A DNA stretch of 64,000 nucleotides from Rhodoluna sp. (lineage in GTDB: Bacteria; Actinomycetota; Actinomycetes; Actinomycetales; Microbacteriaceae), in NCBI GenBank assembly GCA_024641985.1, contig JAHEBZ010000003.1:248001-312000 (forward strand), in the 5' to 3' direction. Shown here one piece after another: positions 55,715-64,000 of this stretch. Position 1 is the stretch's first letter, and every line of letters begins with the position of its first letter. A program made the position numbers and the translations under genes. Under the pieces are notes generated by a model that was not told the origin of the DNA, ran no database searches, and saw only the letters and a list, made by a program, of their open reading frames with translations.

Positions 55715-57167
55715 TCCACGTGGATTCCTAAAAACCACTCAGCGTGAAACCGCTGCCCGCAGGCCTGTTGCAGTGCGAATTATGGACTGGAAAGAGGTTT
55801 ACGAGCGCCGCGAGCAGGGCATTGTGGTAAACCAGGCGAGTCGATGCATGGATTGTGGCGTGCCGTTTTGCCACCAGGGTTGCCCGCTTGGCAACCTGAT
55901 TCCAGAATGGAACGACCTGGTTTGGCGCAACGATGGCAAAAACGCAATCGAACGCCTACACGCAACCAACAACTTTCCAGAGTTCACCGGGCGCCTATGC
56001 CCAGCTCCTTGCGAGAGCTCTTGTGTTCTCGGAATCAATCAACCCGCAGTAACCATTAAAGAAATCGAAGTTTCGATCATCGACAATGCTTTCGATAGCG
56101 ATTGGGTCAAGCCGCACGCACCAGAGCGTTTAACTGGCAAGACAGTAGCGGTGGTTGGTTCGGGCCCAGCGGGCTTGGCCGCGGCGCAACAGTTAACCCG
56201 CGCTGGTCACACGGTTGCAGTTTTTGAACGCGACGACCGCATCGGTGGTTTGCTTCGCTACGGAATTCCAGATTTCAAAATGGAAAAGCAACACATCGAC
56301 CGCCGAATTGAACAGATGGAAGCCGAAGGAACCAGGTTCCGCGCAGGCGTAAACATTGGCGTTGACATCACCTGGGATGACCTTCGTTCACGCTACGACG
56401 CAGTTCTAGTAGCGACCGGAGCCACCAAGCCACGCGATCTTGCCATAGCGGGTCGCGACCTTGCTGGAGTTCACTTTGCGATGGAATACCTAACCCAGGG
56501 AAACAGAGCAGTGGCGGGGGAGTCAATCGACTCTCAAATTGTGGCCGATGGGCTAAATGTAGTGATTCTCGGCGGCGGCGACACCGGAGCCGACTGTCTC
56601 GGAACTGCGACTCGCCAAGGGGCTATCTCGGTTACCACCCTTGCCATTGGCAAGCAGCCACCTTCAGAACGACCAGATCACCAGCCTTGGCCGAGCATGC
56701 CAACCTTGTTTGAGGTAGCCAGCGCCCACGAAGAATTTGGAGAGCGCAGTTACCTTGCCTCGACCATCGAATTTGTCGGCGAAAACGGCAAGGTGACCGG
56801 AGTTAAGGTTGCCGAAACCGAGTTTGTAGACGGCAAACGCTTGCCTAAACAGGGCACCGAACGCGTCATACCGGCTGACTTGGTGCTTTTGGCACTGGGT
56901 TTCACCGGCATCGAAGGCGAACTAATTAGCCAGCAGTCGGGCACCGAATTTGATTCGCGCGGCAACCTTTCGCGCGACAAGAACTGGGCCACTAACGCTG
57001 ACGGCGTGTTTGTTGCCGGCGATGCAGGGCGCGGGCAGAGCCTTATTGTTTGGGCAATTGCCGAGGGTCGTGCGGCGGCGGCAGCAATCGACGAATACCT
57101 CGAGGGTTCAACGGTATTGCCAAGGCCCGTCAAGCCAACCGATCAACCGATTTCGATTTACAGCTAA
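55707..57167 (+). CDS. gltD: Glutamate synthase small subunit
   Basis: [42 protein letters not shown]. Confidence 0.97.
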   Translation: MADPRGFLKTTQRETAARRPVAVRIMDWKEVYERREQGIVVNQASRCMDCGVPFCHQGCPLGNLIPEWNDLVWRNDGKNAIERLHATNNFPEFTGRLCPAPCESSCVLGINQPAVTIKEIEVSIIDNAFDSDWVKPHAPERLTGKTVAVVGSGPAGLAAAQQLTRAGHTVAVFERDDRIGGLLRYGIPDFKMEKQHIDRRIEQMEAEGTRFRAGVNIGVDITWDDLRSRYDAVLVATGATKPRDLAIAGRDLAGVHFAMEYLTQGNRAVAGESIDSQIVADGLNVVILGGGDTGADCLGTATRQGAISVTTLAIGKQPPSERPDHQPWPSMPTLFEVASAHEEFGERSYLASTIEFVGENGKVTGVKVAETEFVDGKRLPKQGTERVIPADLVLLALGFTGIEGELISQQSGTEFDSRGNLSRDKNWATNADGVFVAGDAGRGQSLIVWAIAEGRAAAAAIDEYLEGSTVLPRPVKPTDQPISIYS

Positions 57168-57227
57168 ACCAAAGAGTTAATAAACCTTCTCGCATGAATG
57201 TGCGGGAACCCAAAGAAAAAGGAACAG

Positions 57228-58670
57228 ATGAGACGCGCAAAGATTGTTGCCACACTAGGTCCGGCAACTTCAAGCTATGAGCAAATCCGCGCCATTATTG
57301 ACGCCGGCGTTGATGTTGCCCGCATGAACCTGAGTCACGGCAGCTATGACGTGCACGAAGAAATTTATCGCACCGTGCGCCAAGCGGCAGCCGATGCCGC
57401 AAAGCCGGTAGGCATCTTTGTCGACCTTCAGGGTCCGAAGATTCGCTTGGCCCGCTTCGCAAACGGCCCACACATGCTCGAAAAGGGCGACGTGTTCAAG
57501 ATCACCATCAACGAGGTTGAGGGCACCAAAGACATCTGTGGCACAACCTTCAAAGGCATCTGCGGCGATGTAAAGCCCGGAGACCTGCTGCTTATCGATG
57601 ATGGCAAAGTAACTCTGAAGGCAACCGAAGTTACCGAAGACACCGTTACGACCGTAGTAGAGGTGCCTGGCTTCGTTTCTAATAACAAGGGCATCAACTT
57701 GCCCGGTGTTGCCGTCAATGTGCCTGCCCTCTCTGAAAAAGACGAAGAAGACCTGCGCTGGGGCATTCGCCTCGGTGCCGACATGATTGCACTTTCATTC
57801 GTGCGCAATGCAAGCGACATCGTTCGCGTTCACGAAATCATGACCGAAGAAGGCAAGTTCCTTCCGGTTATTGCCAAGATCGAAAAGCCTCAGGCCGTTG
57901 CCGCTCTCGAAGAAATCATCGATGCATTTGATGGCATCATGGTTGCCCGCGGCGACTTGGGTGTCGAGCTGCCATTCGAAGATGTGCCACTCGTGCAAAA
58001 GCGCGCCGTTGAGTTGGCTCGCCGTTGGGCCAAGCCAGTAATCGTGGCTACCCAAATGCTCGAAACCATGATCGACAACCCGCGCCCAACTCGCGCAGAG
58101 GCATCCGATGTTGCCAACGCCATTCTTGATGGCGCCGACGCAGTGATGCTTTCAGGCGAGACTTCGGTTGGAAAATGGCCGGTAGAAACCGTTGCGGCTA
58201 TGGCTCGCATCATCGAATCAACCGAGGAAAACGGGCTTGACCGCATTCCAGACCTCGGAACCCGCCCACACACCCACTCGGGTGCTGTTTCGCTGGCTGC
58301 CGTCGAGATTGCAGAACTTCTAGGCTCAAAGTATGTTTGCGTTTTCACCGAATCTGGTGACTCGTTCCGACGAGTTTCTCGCCTACGTTCATCGGTGCCA
58401 ACAATCGCGTTCACACCAAGCGAGTCTGTTCGACGCCAGCTTTCATTAGTTTGGGGTGCGCACTCATACTTGGTGGCTTCGGTTAAGCACACCGACGAAA
58501 TGATGCACCAGGTTGACGAGATCGTTATTGCCGAGGGCATTGCCAAGGTTGGCGAAGAAGTCGTCGTCGTAGCCGGCACGCCTCCTGGCATTCCAGGCTC
58601 TACCAACTCGTTGCGCGTGCACCGCGTTGGCGATGCCGTAAACGAAGCAGCACCGGGCTACGGCCGCTAG
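57228..58670 (+). CDS. pyk: Pyruvate kinase (start moved from 57198 to ATG 57228)
   Basis: RRAKIVATLGPATSS, MVARGDLGVELPFEDVPLVQKR, DAVMLSGETSVGKWPVE; SD AAGGAA before ATG 57228. Confidence 0.97.
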   Translation: MRRAKIVATLGPATSSYEQIRAIIDAGVDVARMNLSHGSYDVHEEIYRTVRQAAADAAKPVGIFVDLQGPKIRLARFANGPHMLEKGDVFKITINEVEGTKDICGTTFKGICGDVKPGDLLLIDDGKVTLKATEVTEDTVTTVVEVPGFVSNNKGINLPGVAVNVPALSEKDEEDLRWGIRLGADMIALSFVRNASDIVRVHEIMTEEGKFLPVIAKIEKPQAVAALEEIIDAFDGIMVARGDLGVELPFEDVPLVQKRAVELARRWAKPVIVATQMLETMIDNPRPTRAEASDVANAILDGADAVMLSGETSVGKWPVETVAAMARIIESTEENGLDRIPDLGTRPHTHSGAVSLAAVEIAELLGSKYVCVFTESGDSFRRVSRLRSSVPTIAFTPSESVRRQLSLVWGAHSYLVASVKHTDEMMHQVDEIVIAEGIAKVGEEVVVVAGTPPGIPGSTNSLRVHRVGDAVNEAAPGYGR

Positions 58671-58727
58671 TAAATACTCAAAGCACTGAAAGCACTACCT
58701 AGACAGCGAACTTGTCTTACTAAAATG

Positions 58728-58766
58728 AAAAATTCCCCCTCAATAAATTGAGGGGGAATTTTTTTT
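58728..58766. terminator. Bidirectional intrinsic terminator between pyk and convergent tRNA-Leu
   Basis: Near-perfect inverted repeat AAAAATTCCCCCTCAAT-AA-ATTGAGGGGGAATTTTT with following T run. Confidence 0.93.
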
Positions 58767-58767
58767 G

Positions 58768-58848
58768 TGCCGAAGGCGGGACTTGAACCCGCACTCCTTT
58801 CGGAAAAGCATTTTGAGTGCTCCGCGTCTGCCATTTCGCCACTTCGGC
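58768..58848 (-). tRNA. tRNA-Leu (anticodon CAA)
   Basis: Minus-strand sequence GCCGAAGTGGCGAAATGGCAGACGCGGAGCACTCAAAATGCTTTTCCGAAAGGAGTGCGGGTTCAAGTCCCGCCTTCGGCA: acceptor GCCGAAG/CTTCGGC, 7-nt anticodon loop CTCAAAA, long variable arm, GGTTCAAGTCC T-arm; CCA not encoded. Confidence 0.95.
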
Positions 58849-58864
58849 AAGTGATAACTAGTAA

Positions 58865-58870
58865 ATTCTA
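58865..58870 (-). promoter_or_regulatory. Candidate -10 (TAGAAT, minus strand) for tRNA-Leu
   Basis: TAGAAT on the minus strand 16 nt before the mature 5' end. Confidence 0.45.
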
Positions 58871-58923
58871 GTTGAAAGTTTTTGTTTAGATAAATCGAGG
58901 GTTAAACCAATAGGGTTATTGCC

Positions 58924-59520
58924 ATGGCAGATGCATTAGCAAAGCGCAGAGTAATCGTTGCAGAGGATGAGTCGCTCATTCGCATGGACATCGTTGAGAC
59001 CCTGCGCGAATACGGTTTTGACGTGGTGGCCGAAGCCGGCGACGGCGAGCAGGCCGTGGCTCTCTGCCAAGAACACAAGCCTGACCTTTTGGTTATGGAC
59101 ATCAAGATGCCCAACATGGATGGCATCACCGCTGCCGAGAAAATTGCCCCACTCAAAATTCCAGTCGTTCTGCTCACCGCCTTTAGCCAGAAAGAGCTCG
59201 TAGACAGAGCAGGCGAAGCCGGCGCGATGGCCTACGTTGTGAAGCCATTTACTCCCAACGATTTGCTGCCCGCAATCGAGATTGCGTTGAGCCGCCACGC
59301 GCAGTTCACTGCACTAGAACATGAGATTCAAGACCTAAACGAGCGATTCGAAACTCGAAAACTTGTTGATCGCGCTAAGGGTCTTTTGAACGAAAAAATG
59401 AACCTTAGCGAACCCGAGGCGTTTAGGTGGATCCAGAAAGCTTCGATGGATCGACGACTCACAATGCAAGAAGTTGCTACCACCGTGATCGAACAGTTGG
59501 GCACTCCAAAAGTTAGCTAA
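58924..59520 (+). CDS. pdtaR: Response regulator with C-terminal ANTAR RNA-binding domain (PdtaR-like)
   Basis: Receiver domain (VAEDESLIRMD, LLVMDIKMPNMDG, VVLLTAF, YVVKPF) and ANTAR-like C-terminus (RKLVDRAKGLLNEKMNLSEPEAFRWIQKASMDRRLTMQEVA). Confidence 0.92.
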   Translation: MADALAKRRVIVAEDESLIRMDIVETLREYGFDVVAEAGDGEQAVALCQEHKPDLLVMDIKMPNMDGITAAEKIAPLKIPVVLLTAFSQKELVDRAGEAGAMAYVVKPFTPNDLLPAIEIALSRHAQFTALEHEIQDLNERFETRKLVDRAKGLLNEKMNLSEPEAFRWIQKASMDRRLTMQEVATTVIEQLGTPKVS

Positions 59521-59523
59521 AAA

Positions 59524-59952
59524 CTATTTTTTAGCCTTGATGAAGTTCGTGATGCGCACTGTAGACAGCCTGCGACCCTCTTCATCGGAAATTACTATCT
59601 CGTGTGTGGTCAATGAGCGCCCAAGCGATAGCGCGGTGCAAACCGCCGTTATTTTGCCTTGAGTCACAGACCGACTATGCGAGGCATTGATTTCGATTCC
59701 CACGGCCACCGAATCAGGGTGAGCCCAAACGTTGGCAGCAAAACTGCCTAGAGTTTCACCCAAAACCACGTGCGCACCACCGTGCAGCACACCTAGCGGT
59801 TGGGTGTTGCCCTCGACCGGCATAGTAGCCACCGCGCGTTCAGCGCTCAACTCTAGAAGTTCGATTCCCATGCGCTCGGCAAGCAGGCCAAGCCCGCGCA
59901 TTTGGCTCAACTCGGCGGCCGCTGCACTCAACTTAGGTTCTGGCTTAGACAA
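59524..59952 (-). CDS. Hotdog-fold thioesterase (PaaI family)
   Basis: GVLHGGAHVVLGETLGSFAA, INASHSRSVTQGKITAV. Confidence 0.9.
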   Translation of the reverse strand: MSKPEPKLSAAAAELSQMRGLGLLAERMGIELLELSAERAVATMPVEGNTQPLGVLHGGAHVVLGETLGSFAANVWAHPDSVAVGIEINASHSRSVTQGKITAVCTALSLGRSLTTHEIVISDEEGRRLSTVRITNFIKAKK

Positions 59953-59995
59953 TTGATGCTCCTGAAAGGTTGGTCAGGCAAAGTAGGCTTGCCTC

Positions 59996-62695
59996 ATGAA
60001 CGCTAATCCAAAGCCTACTCTTCTGCTAATCGATGGGCATTCACTGGCCTTCAGAGCGTTCTATGCACTAAGCCCAGACAACTTTAAGACCCCCGACGGC
60101 CAGCACACCAACGCGGTGCACGGTTTCATTTCGATGATGCTAAACATTCTGCAGGCCGAAAAGCCAACCCACCTAGCCGTGGCCTTCGATCTATCGCGCA
60201 GCTCGTTTAGAACCGAAGAATATCCCGAATACAAGGGCACCCGAGGCGAAACGCCGCCCGAATTCAATGGTCAAACCGAATTGCTTACCGAGGCATTAAA
60301 GGCCATGAATATCGTCACGATAACGCGCGAGAACTACGAGGCCGATGACATCATCGCAAGCCTGGCCGACCAGAGCGCCGATAAAGGCTTCGACGTCTTC
60401 ATTGTGTCTGGCGACCGCGATACCTTCCAACTAATCAGCGAACGCACCACAATTCTTTACCCGGTCAAGGGTGTTCTAAACCTTGCCCGCATGGATGACG
60501 CCGCCGTTGTGGCTAAATATGGCATCCACGCCAAGCAGTATCCAGATCTCGCAGCGCTGGTTGGCGAAACTTCCGATAACCTGCCCGGAATTCCCGGCGT
60601 TGGCCCAAAAACTGCCGCAAAATGGCTACAGCAGTATGAAAACCTTGACGGAGTTCTATCGGCAGCCGATTCGATTCCGGGCAAAGTGGGCGAGAGTCTG
60701 CGCGAGCATCGTGAACTTGCGGTTCGCAACCGTCGCCTAAACCACCTGGTTCGCGATCTTGTATTGCCGGTAGATCAAACTGAGCTCGAGCTTGGCCCGG
60801 TTAACGAAACCGCTGTGCGTGAGGTGTTTGGCAAATTGGCCTTCAGAACCCTAACCGAGCGCGTCCTGAAACTTCGAGGCAGTTCGGCCGGCTCTGCAGC
60901 CGCAGCCATCGACACCAAGGCATCGTTCGAGGCGGCCTTCGCTGAAGCAGCCCCGGCCACCGTTTTCGATGAAATTGAAGTTCCTGACAGCACCGAGTTG
61001 ACTGCAAACGATGTTGTAGCTTGGCTTAAAGAGCAAAAAGGCACCATCGGGTTGGCCTTTGAATTTGTTGACACACAAATTGGTTCGATCGGATTTGCCA
61101 CCGATTCGGTGCGTAAATTTTGGCAGCCATCCTCGGCAACTGAGGTTGGCGAAAAACTTTCGGGTTGGCTAACCGACGCAAGTTGCAAGAAGGCGCTGTT
61201 TAAAGCCAAAGATGTGACTCGCGCGCTGCTGCACCTTGGCATCGAGATAGCCGGCGTCGACTATGACCCACTTTTGATGGCTTATCTGCTCAACCCTGTT
61301 CGGCGCGGCTATGAGGTCGATGATCTTGCGCTCGAATATCTGGGCGTTTCGGTGCAACGAGGCGACCCAAACCAATTGGTAAGCGAAAACGTAACCGACA
61401 TAAGCCTTGATTCGTGGTTGGCAATTATTCTTAGCGACAGGCTCTTCAGCCTTGTCGAGGGCGAAGAGCAATTGCGCGTCTACGGCGAGATCGAATTGCC
61501 AGCCGTTCAAACACTTGCGCGAATGGAAAACGCCGGTGTGGCGATTGATGTGAAGAAGCTCGAGGCTCTGTTTGAAAGACTCTCGACCGAAGTCAGCCAA
61601 ATCGCTAAAACCGCCTACGAGATTATCGGTCACGAGATCAACCTTGCCTCGCCAAAGCAGTTGCAAACCGTTCTGTTCGATGAACTGGGAATGGTTGGAA
61701 CCAAGGCCTTAAAAACTGGCTTCTCAACAAATGCGGCTGCACTCACCGAGCTTTTTGAACAAACCGCACACCCGTTCCTCGAGAAGCTTTTAGAGCATCG
61801 AGAAGTTACCAAAATTCGTCAAATCGTCGAAATCGTTCTCAAGGCCGTAGGCTCCGATGGCCGCATTCACACAAACTATGTACAAACTGGCACGTCGACG
61901 GGTCGGTTGTCTTCAGAGGCACCCAACCTGCAAAATATTCCAATCAAGAGTGAACGTGGCCGAGAAATTCGCGATGCATTTATTGTCGGCGAGGGCTACG
62001 AAACTCTTCTCACAGCCGACTACTCGCAAATCGAAATGCGCATCATGGCCCACCTCTCTGAAGATGAGGGCATCATCGAGGCATTCAAGACCGGCGAAGA
62101 CCTGCACAAGTTTGTTGGAGCGCGCATCTATGGCGTTGAACCAGCAGAAGTAGATTCGGCCATGCGCTCGAAGGTAAAGGCGATGAGCTATGGACTTGTG
62201 TATGGGCTAAGTGAATACGGGTTGGCAAAACAATTACGAATACCGAACGGCGAAGCCAAGCAACTGATGGCCGACTACTTTTCACGATTCGGGGGAGTGA
62301 AACGCTATTTGGCAACGGTGGTTGATGAAGCCAAGACCGTTGGCTATACCGTAACCACGTTCGGTCGCCGAAGGCCATTCGATGACCTCAACAGCAAAAT
62401 CTTTCAACTTCGCGAGAATGCGAGACGTGCTGCGCTAAACGCCCCAATCCAGGGCACAGCCGCCGACATCATGAAACTTGCGATGACCAAGATCGACGAA
62501 AGAATGATTGAAGCAAAGCTAAATAGCCGCATGTTGCTTCAAGTTCACGACGAATTGGTGTTTGAGGTCGCCCCGGGCGAACTCGATACCCTCAAAGCCC
62601 TCGTGATCGATCAAATGCAAAATGTGGTCGAGCTCTCTGTTCCCCTAGAGGTGCACATCGGGGTTGGCCGCAGCTGGGATGCCGCCGGTCACTGA
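59996..62695 (+). CDS. polA: DNA polymerase I (5' nuclease, degenerate 3'-5' exonuclease, polymerase domains)
   Basis: LLIDGHSLAFRAFYAL, GDRDTFQLI, GVGPKTAAKW; polymerase motifs TADYSQIEMRIMAHLS, VKAMSYGLVYGLSEYGLAKQL, LQVHDELVFEV. Confidence 0.97.
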   Translation: MNANPKPTLLLIDGHSLAFRAFYALSPDNFKTPDGQHTNAVHGFISMMLNILQAEKPTHLAVAFDLSRSSFRTEEYPEYKGTRGETPPEFNGQTELLTEALKAMNIVTITRENYEADDIIASLADQSADKGFDVFIVSGDRDTFQLISERTTILYPVKGVLNLARMDDAAVVAKYGIHAKQYPDLAALVGETSDNLPGIPGVGPKTAAKWLQQYENLDGVLSAADSIPGKVGESLREHRELAVRNRRLNHLVRDLVLPVDQTELELGPVNETAVREVFGKLAFRTLTERVLKLRGSSAGSAAAAIDTKASFEAAFAEAAPATVFDEIEVPDSTELTANDVVAWLKEQKGTIGLAFEFVDTQIGSIGFATDSVRKFWQPSSATEVGEKLSGWLTDASCKKALFKAKDVTRALLHLGIEIAGVDYDPLLMAYLLNPVRRGYEVDDLALEYLGVSVQRGDPNQLVSENVTDISLDSWLAIILSDRLFSLVEGEEQLRVYGEIELPAVQTLARMENAGVAIDVKKLEALFERLSTEVSQIAKTAYEIIGHEINLASPKQLQTVLFDELGMVGTKALKTGFSTNAAALTELFEQTAHPFLEKLLEHREVTKIRQIVEIVLKAVGSDGRIHTNYVQTGTSTGRLSSEAPNLQNIPIKSERGREIRDAFIVGEGYETLLTADYSQIEMRIMAHLSEDEGIIEAFKTGEDLHKFVGARIYGVEPAEVDSAMRSKVKAMSYGLVYGLSEYGLAKQLRIPNGEAKQLMADYFSRFGGVKRYLATVVDEAKTVGYTVTTFGRRRPFDDLNSKIFQLRENARRAALNAPIQGTAADIMKLAMTKIDERMIEAKLNSRMLLQVHDELVFEVAPGELDTLKALVIDQMQNVVELSVPLEVHIGVGRSWDAAGH

Positions 62696-62952
62696 TGATT
62701 CGCGAAGTTTTCAAGGTAGAAATTACCGACGGTTTACACGCCAGGCCAGCGGCCGAATTTGTTCGGCTTGCCCAACTTGCCGATCACACCGTTTTAGTTT
62801 CAAAACCAGGAGGTAAATCCAGCCCTGGTGACAGCATCCTCGCCCTAATGTCTTTGGGTGTGCAATTCGGTCAACAAATCATGGTTGAGGTTTCAGGACC
62901 TAACGAAATATCGTTGCTGCAGAGCCTCAAATCGATTGTTCAAGGCAAATAA
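62695..62952 (+). CDS. ptsH: HPr-family phosphocarrier protein
   Basis: GLHARPAAEFVRLA phospho-His motif; SILALMSLGVQFG regulatory-Ser region. Confidence 0.9.
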   Translation: MIREVFKVEITDGLHARPAAEFVRLAQLADHTVLVSKPGGKSSPGDSILALMSLGVQFGQQIMVEVSGPNEISLLQSLKSIVQGK

Positions 62953-62964
62953 ATCGGCTAGGCT
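62936..62964 (+). promoter_or_regulatory. Candidate rpsA promoter (TTGTTC-N17-TAGGCT) overlapping the 3' end of ptsH
   Basis: -35-like TTGTTC 62936-62941, 17-nt spacer, -10-like TAGGCT 62959-62964. Confidence 0.6.
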
Positions 62965-62970
62965 GGAGGG

Positions 62971-63075
62971 GCGTGTTTTTTGCGCAAACCCAATCCATTG
63001 CTGCGATTAGGCCCAAAGAAAATCTTTGGCAGTTTGTCGCGGCCCGAGTAATGCCCGTTAAGAGTAAATAAACAC
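62971..63075 (+). promoter_or_regulatory. Structured 5' leader of rpsA
   Basis: Hairpin CCAAAGA-AAA-TCTTTGG (63013-63029) enclosed by GCGA/TCGC (63003-63006/63037-63040); no strong SD near the ATG. Confidence 0.4.
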
Positions 63076-64000
63076 ATGACCTCAAAGACCACAAAGCAGA
63101 TCGCCATCAACGATATTGGCTCTGCAGAAGACTTCCTTGCAGCAGTAGAAGCAACCCTGAAGTTCTTCAACGACGGCGACCTCATCGAAGGCACCGTAGT
63201 AAAAATTGACCGCGACGAAGTTCTTCTTGACGTCGGCTACAAGACCGAAGGTGTAATCCCTTCACGCGAGCTTTCAATTCGCCACGACGCAGATCCATCA
63301 GAGATCGTTGCAGTCGGCGACACCGTAGAGGCACTTGTTCTTCAGAAGGAAGACAAAGAAGGCCGCCTAATCCTTTCAAAGAAGCGCGCACAGTACGAGC
63401 GCGCATGGGGCGACGTCGAGAAGGTCAAAGAAGCAGATGGCACCGTTACCGGTGTTGTTATCGAGGTTGTTAAGGGTGGTCTGATCGTAGACATCGGCCT
63501 GCGCGGCTTCCTTCCTGCCTCACTTATCGAACTTCGCCGTGTTCGCGACCTTGGCCCATACCTTGGCCAGAAGGTTGAAGCCAAGATTCTAGAGCTCGAC
63601 AAGAACCGCAACAACGTTGTTCTTTCACGTCGCGCACTTCTCGAAGAGTCACAGTCAGCATCACGCAGCACCTTCCTAGCAGATCTAGCCAAGGGCCAGA
63701 TTCGCACCGGTGTTGTTTCATCTATCGTCAACTTCGGTGCATTCATCGACCTAGGTGGCGTAGACGGTCTAGTTCACGTTTCAGAGCTGTCATGGAAGCA
63801 CATCGAGCACGCCTCTGAGGTTGTTGAAATCGGCCAGGAGGTTACCGTTGAGGTTCTCGAGGTTGACCAAGAGCGCGAGCGCGTGTCGCTATCGCTAAAG
63901 GCAACTCAAGAAGACCCATGGCAGGTATTCGCCCGCACCCACGCAATCGGTCAGTACGCCCCTGGAAAGGTAACCAAGTTGGTTCCTTTCGGTGCGTTCG
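63076..64000 (+). CDS. rpsA: 30S ribosomal protein S1 (3' truncated by window edge; absent from ORF track because no stop)
   Basis: Open frame from ATG 63076 to the window end: MTSKTTKQIAINDIGSAEDFLAAVEATLKFFNDGDLIEGTVVKIDRDEVLLDVGYKTEGVIPSREL, with repeated S1 domains (GVVSSIVNFGAFIDLGGVDGLVHVSELSW). Confidence 0.97.
   Translation, partial: MTSKTTKQIAINDIGSAEDFLAAVEATLKFFNDGDLIEGTVVKIDRDEVLLDVGYKTEGVIPSRELSIRHDADPSEIVAVGDTVEALVLQKEDKEGRLILSKKRAQYERAWGDVEKVKEADGTVTGVVIEVVKGGLIVDIGLRGFLPASLIELRRVRDLGPYLGQKVEAKILELDKNRNNVVLSRRALLEESQSASRSTFLADLAKGQIRTGVVSSIVNFGAFIDLGGVDGLVHVSELSWKHIEHASEVVEIGQEVTVEVLEVDQERERVSLSLKATQEDPWQVFARTHAIGQYAPGKVTKLVPFGAF

Noticed and set aside
57189-57206. Small hairpin CTCGCA-TGAATG-TGCGGG upstream of pyk as a terminator
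   Set aside because: Six-bp stem with a wobble and no T run; too weak to call
58686-58706. Short direct repeat AAAGCACTGAAAGCACT after pyk as a possible regulatory repeat or CRISPR fragment
   Set aside because: Only two short units, no spacers or cas genes
1-64000. Undescribed defence, mobile or biosynthetic system
   Set aside because: No transposase, integrase, phage gene, restriction system, toxin-antitoxin, reverse transcriptase or NRPS/PKS; the genes are conserved housekeeping functions or conserved actinobacterial neighbours

Overview
The window is a dense, almost entirely syntenic housekeeping segment of an actinobacterial chromosome. Gene content and order resemble Microbacteriaceae or Mycobacterium backbones; the taxonomic placement is inference. 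I read about 63 protein-coding genes and one tRNA-Leu(CAA). In order they are: thrS(partial)-HIT-pdxS-pdxT-yebC-ruvC-ruvA-ruvB-yajC-secD-secF-rel; DUF349 protein and a peptidylprolyl isomerase (minus strand); rarA; rpsD-DUF948-small membrane protein-alaS-ruvX-mltG-aroE-aroC-aroK-aroB-aroQ-efp-nusB; pyrR-pyrB-pyrC-membrane protein-carA-carB-pyrF-gmk-rpoZ-coaBC-metK-priA-fmt-rsmB-rpe; hisE-hisG-hisF-hisI-trpE-membrane protein-small membrane protein-trpC-trpB-trpA-lgt-gltB-gltD-pyk; tRNA-Leu; ANTAR response regulator; thioesterase (minus); polA-ptsH-rpsA(partial). I saw no mobile element, prophage, CRISPR array, defence island, toxin-antitoxin pair or secondary-metabolite cluster, and no convincing undescribed multi-gene system. 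The more interesting signals are regulatory: a PyrR-type hairpin that can sequester the pyrR Shine-Dalgarno, structured leaders before rpsD and rpsA, a terminator-like hairpin just upstream of efp, and a repeated -10-like hexamer 6-9 nt before start codons suggesting many leaderless mRNAs, three of them with the hexamer built on the upstream gene's TAG stop. PriA and PolA also look catalytically degenerate at specific motifs.
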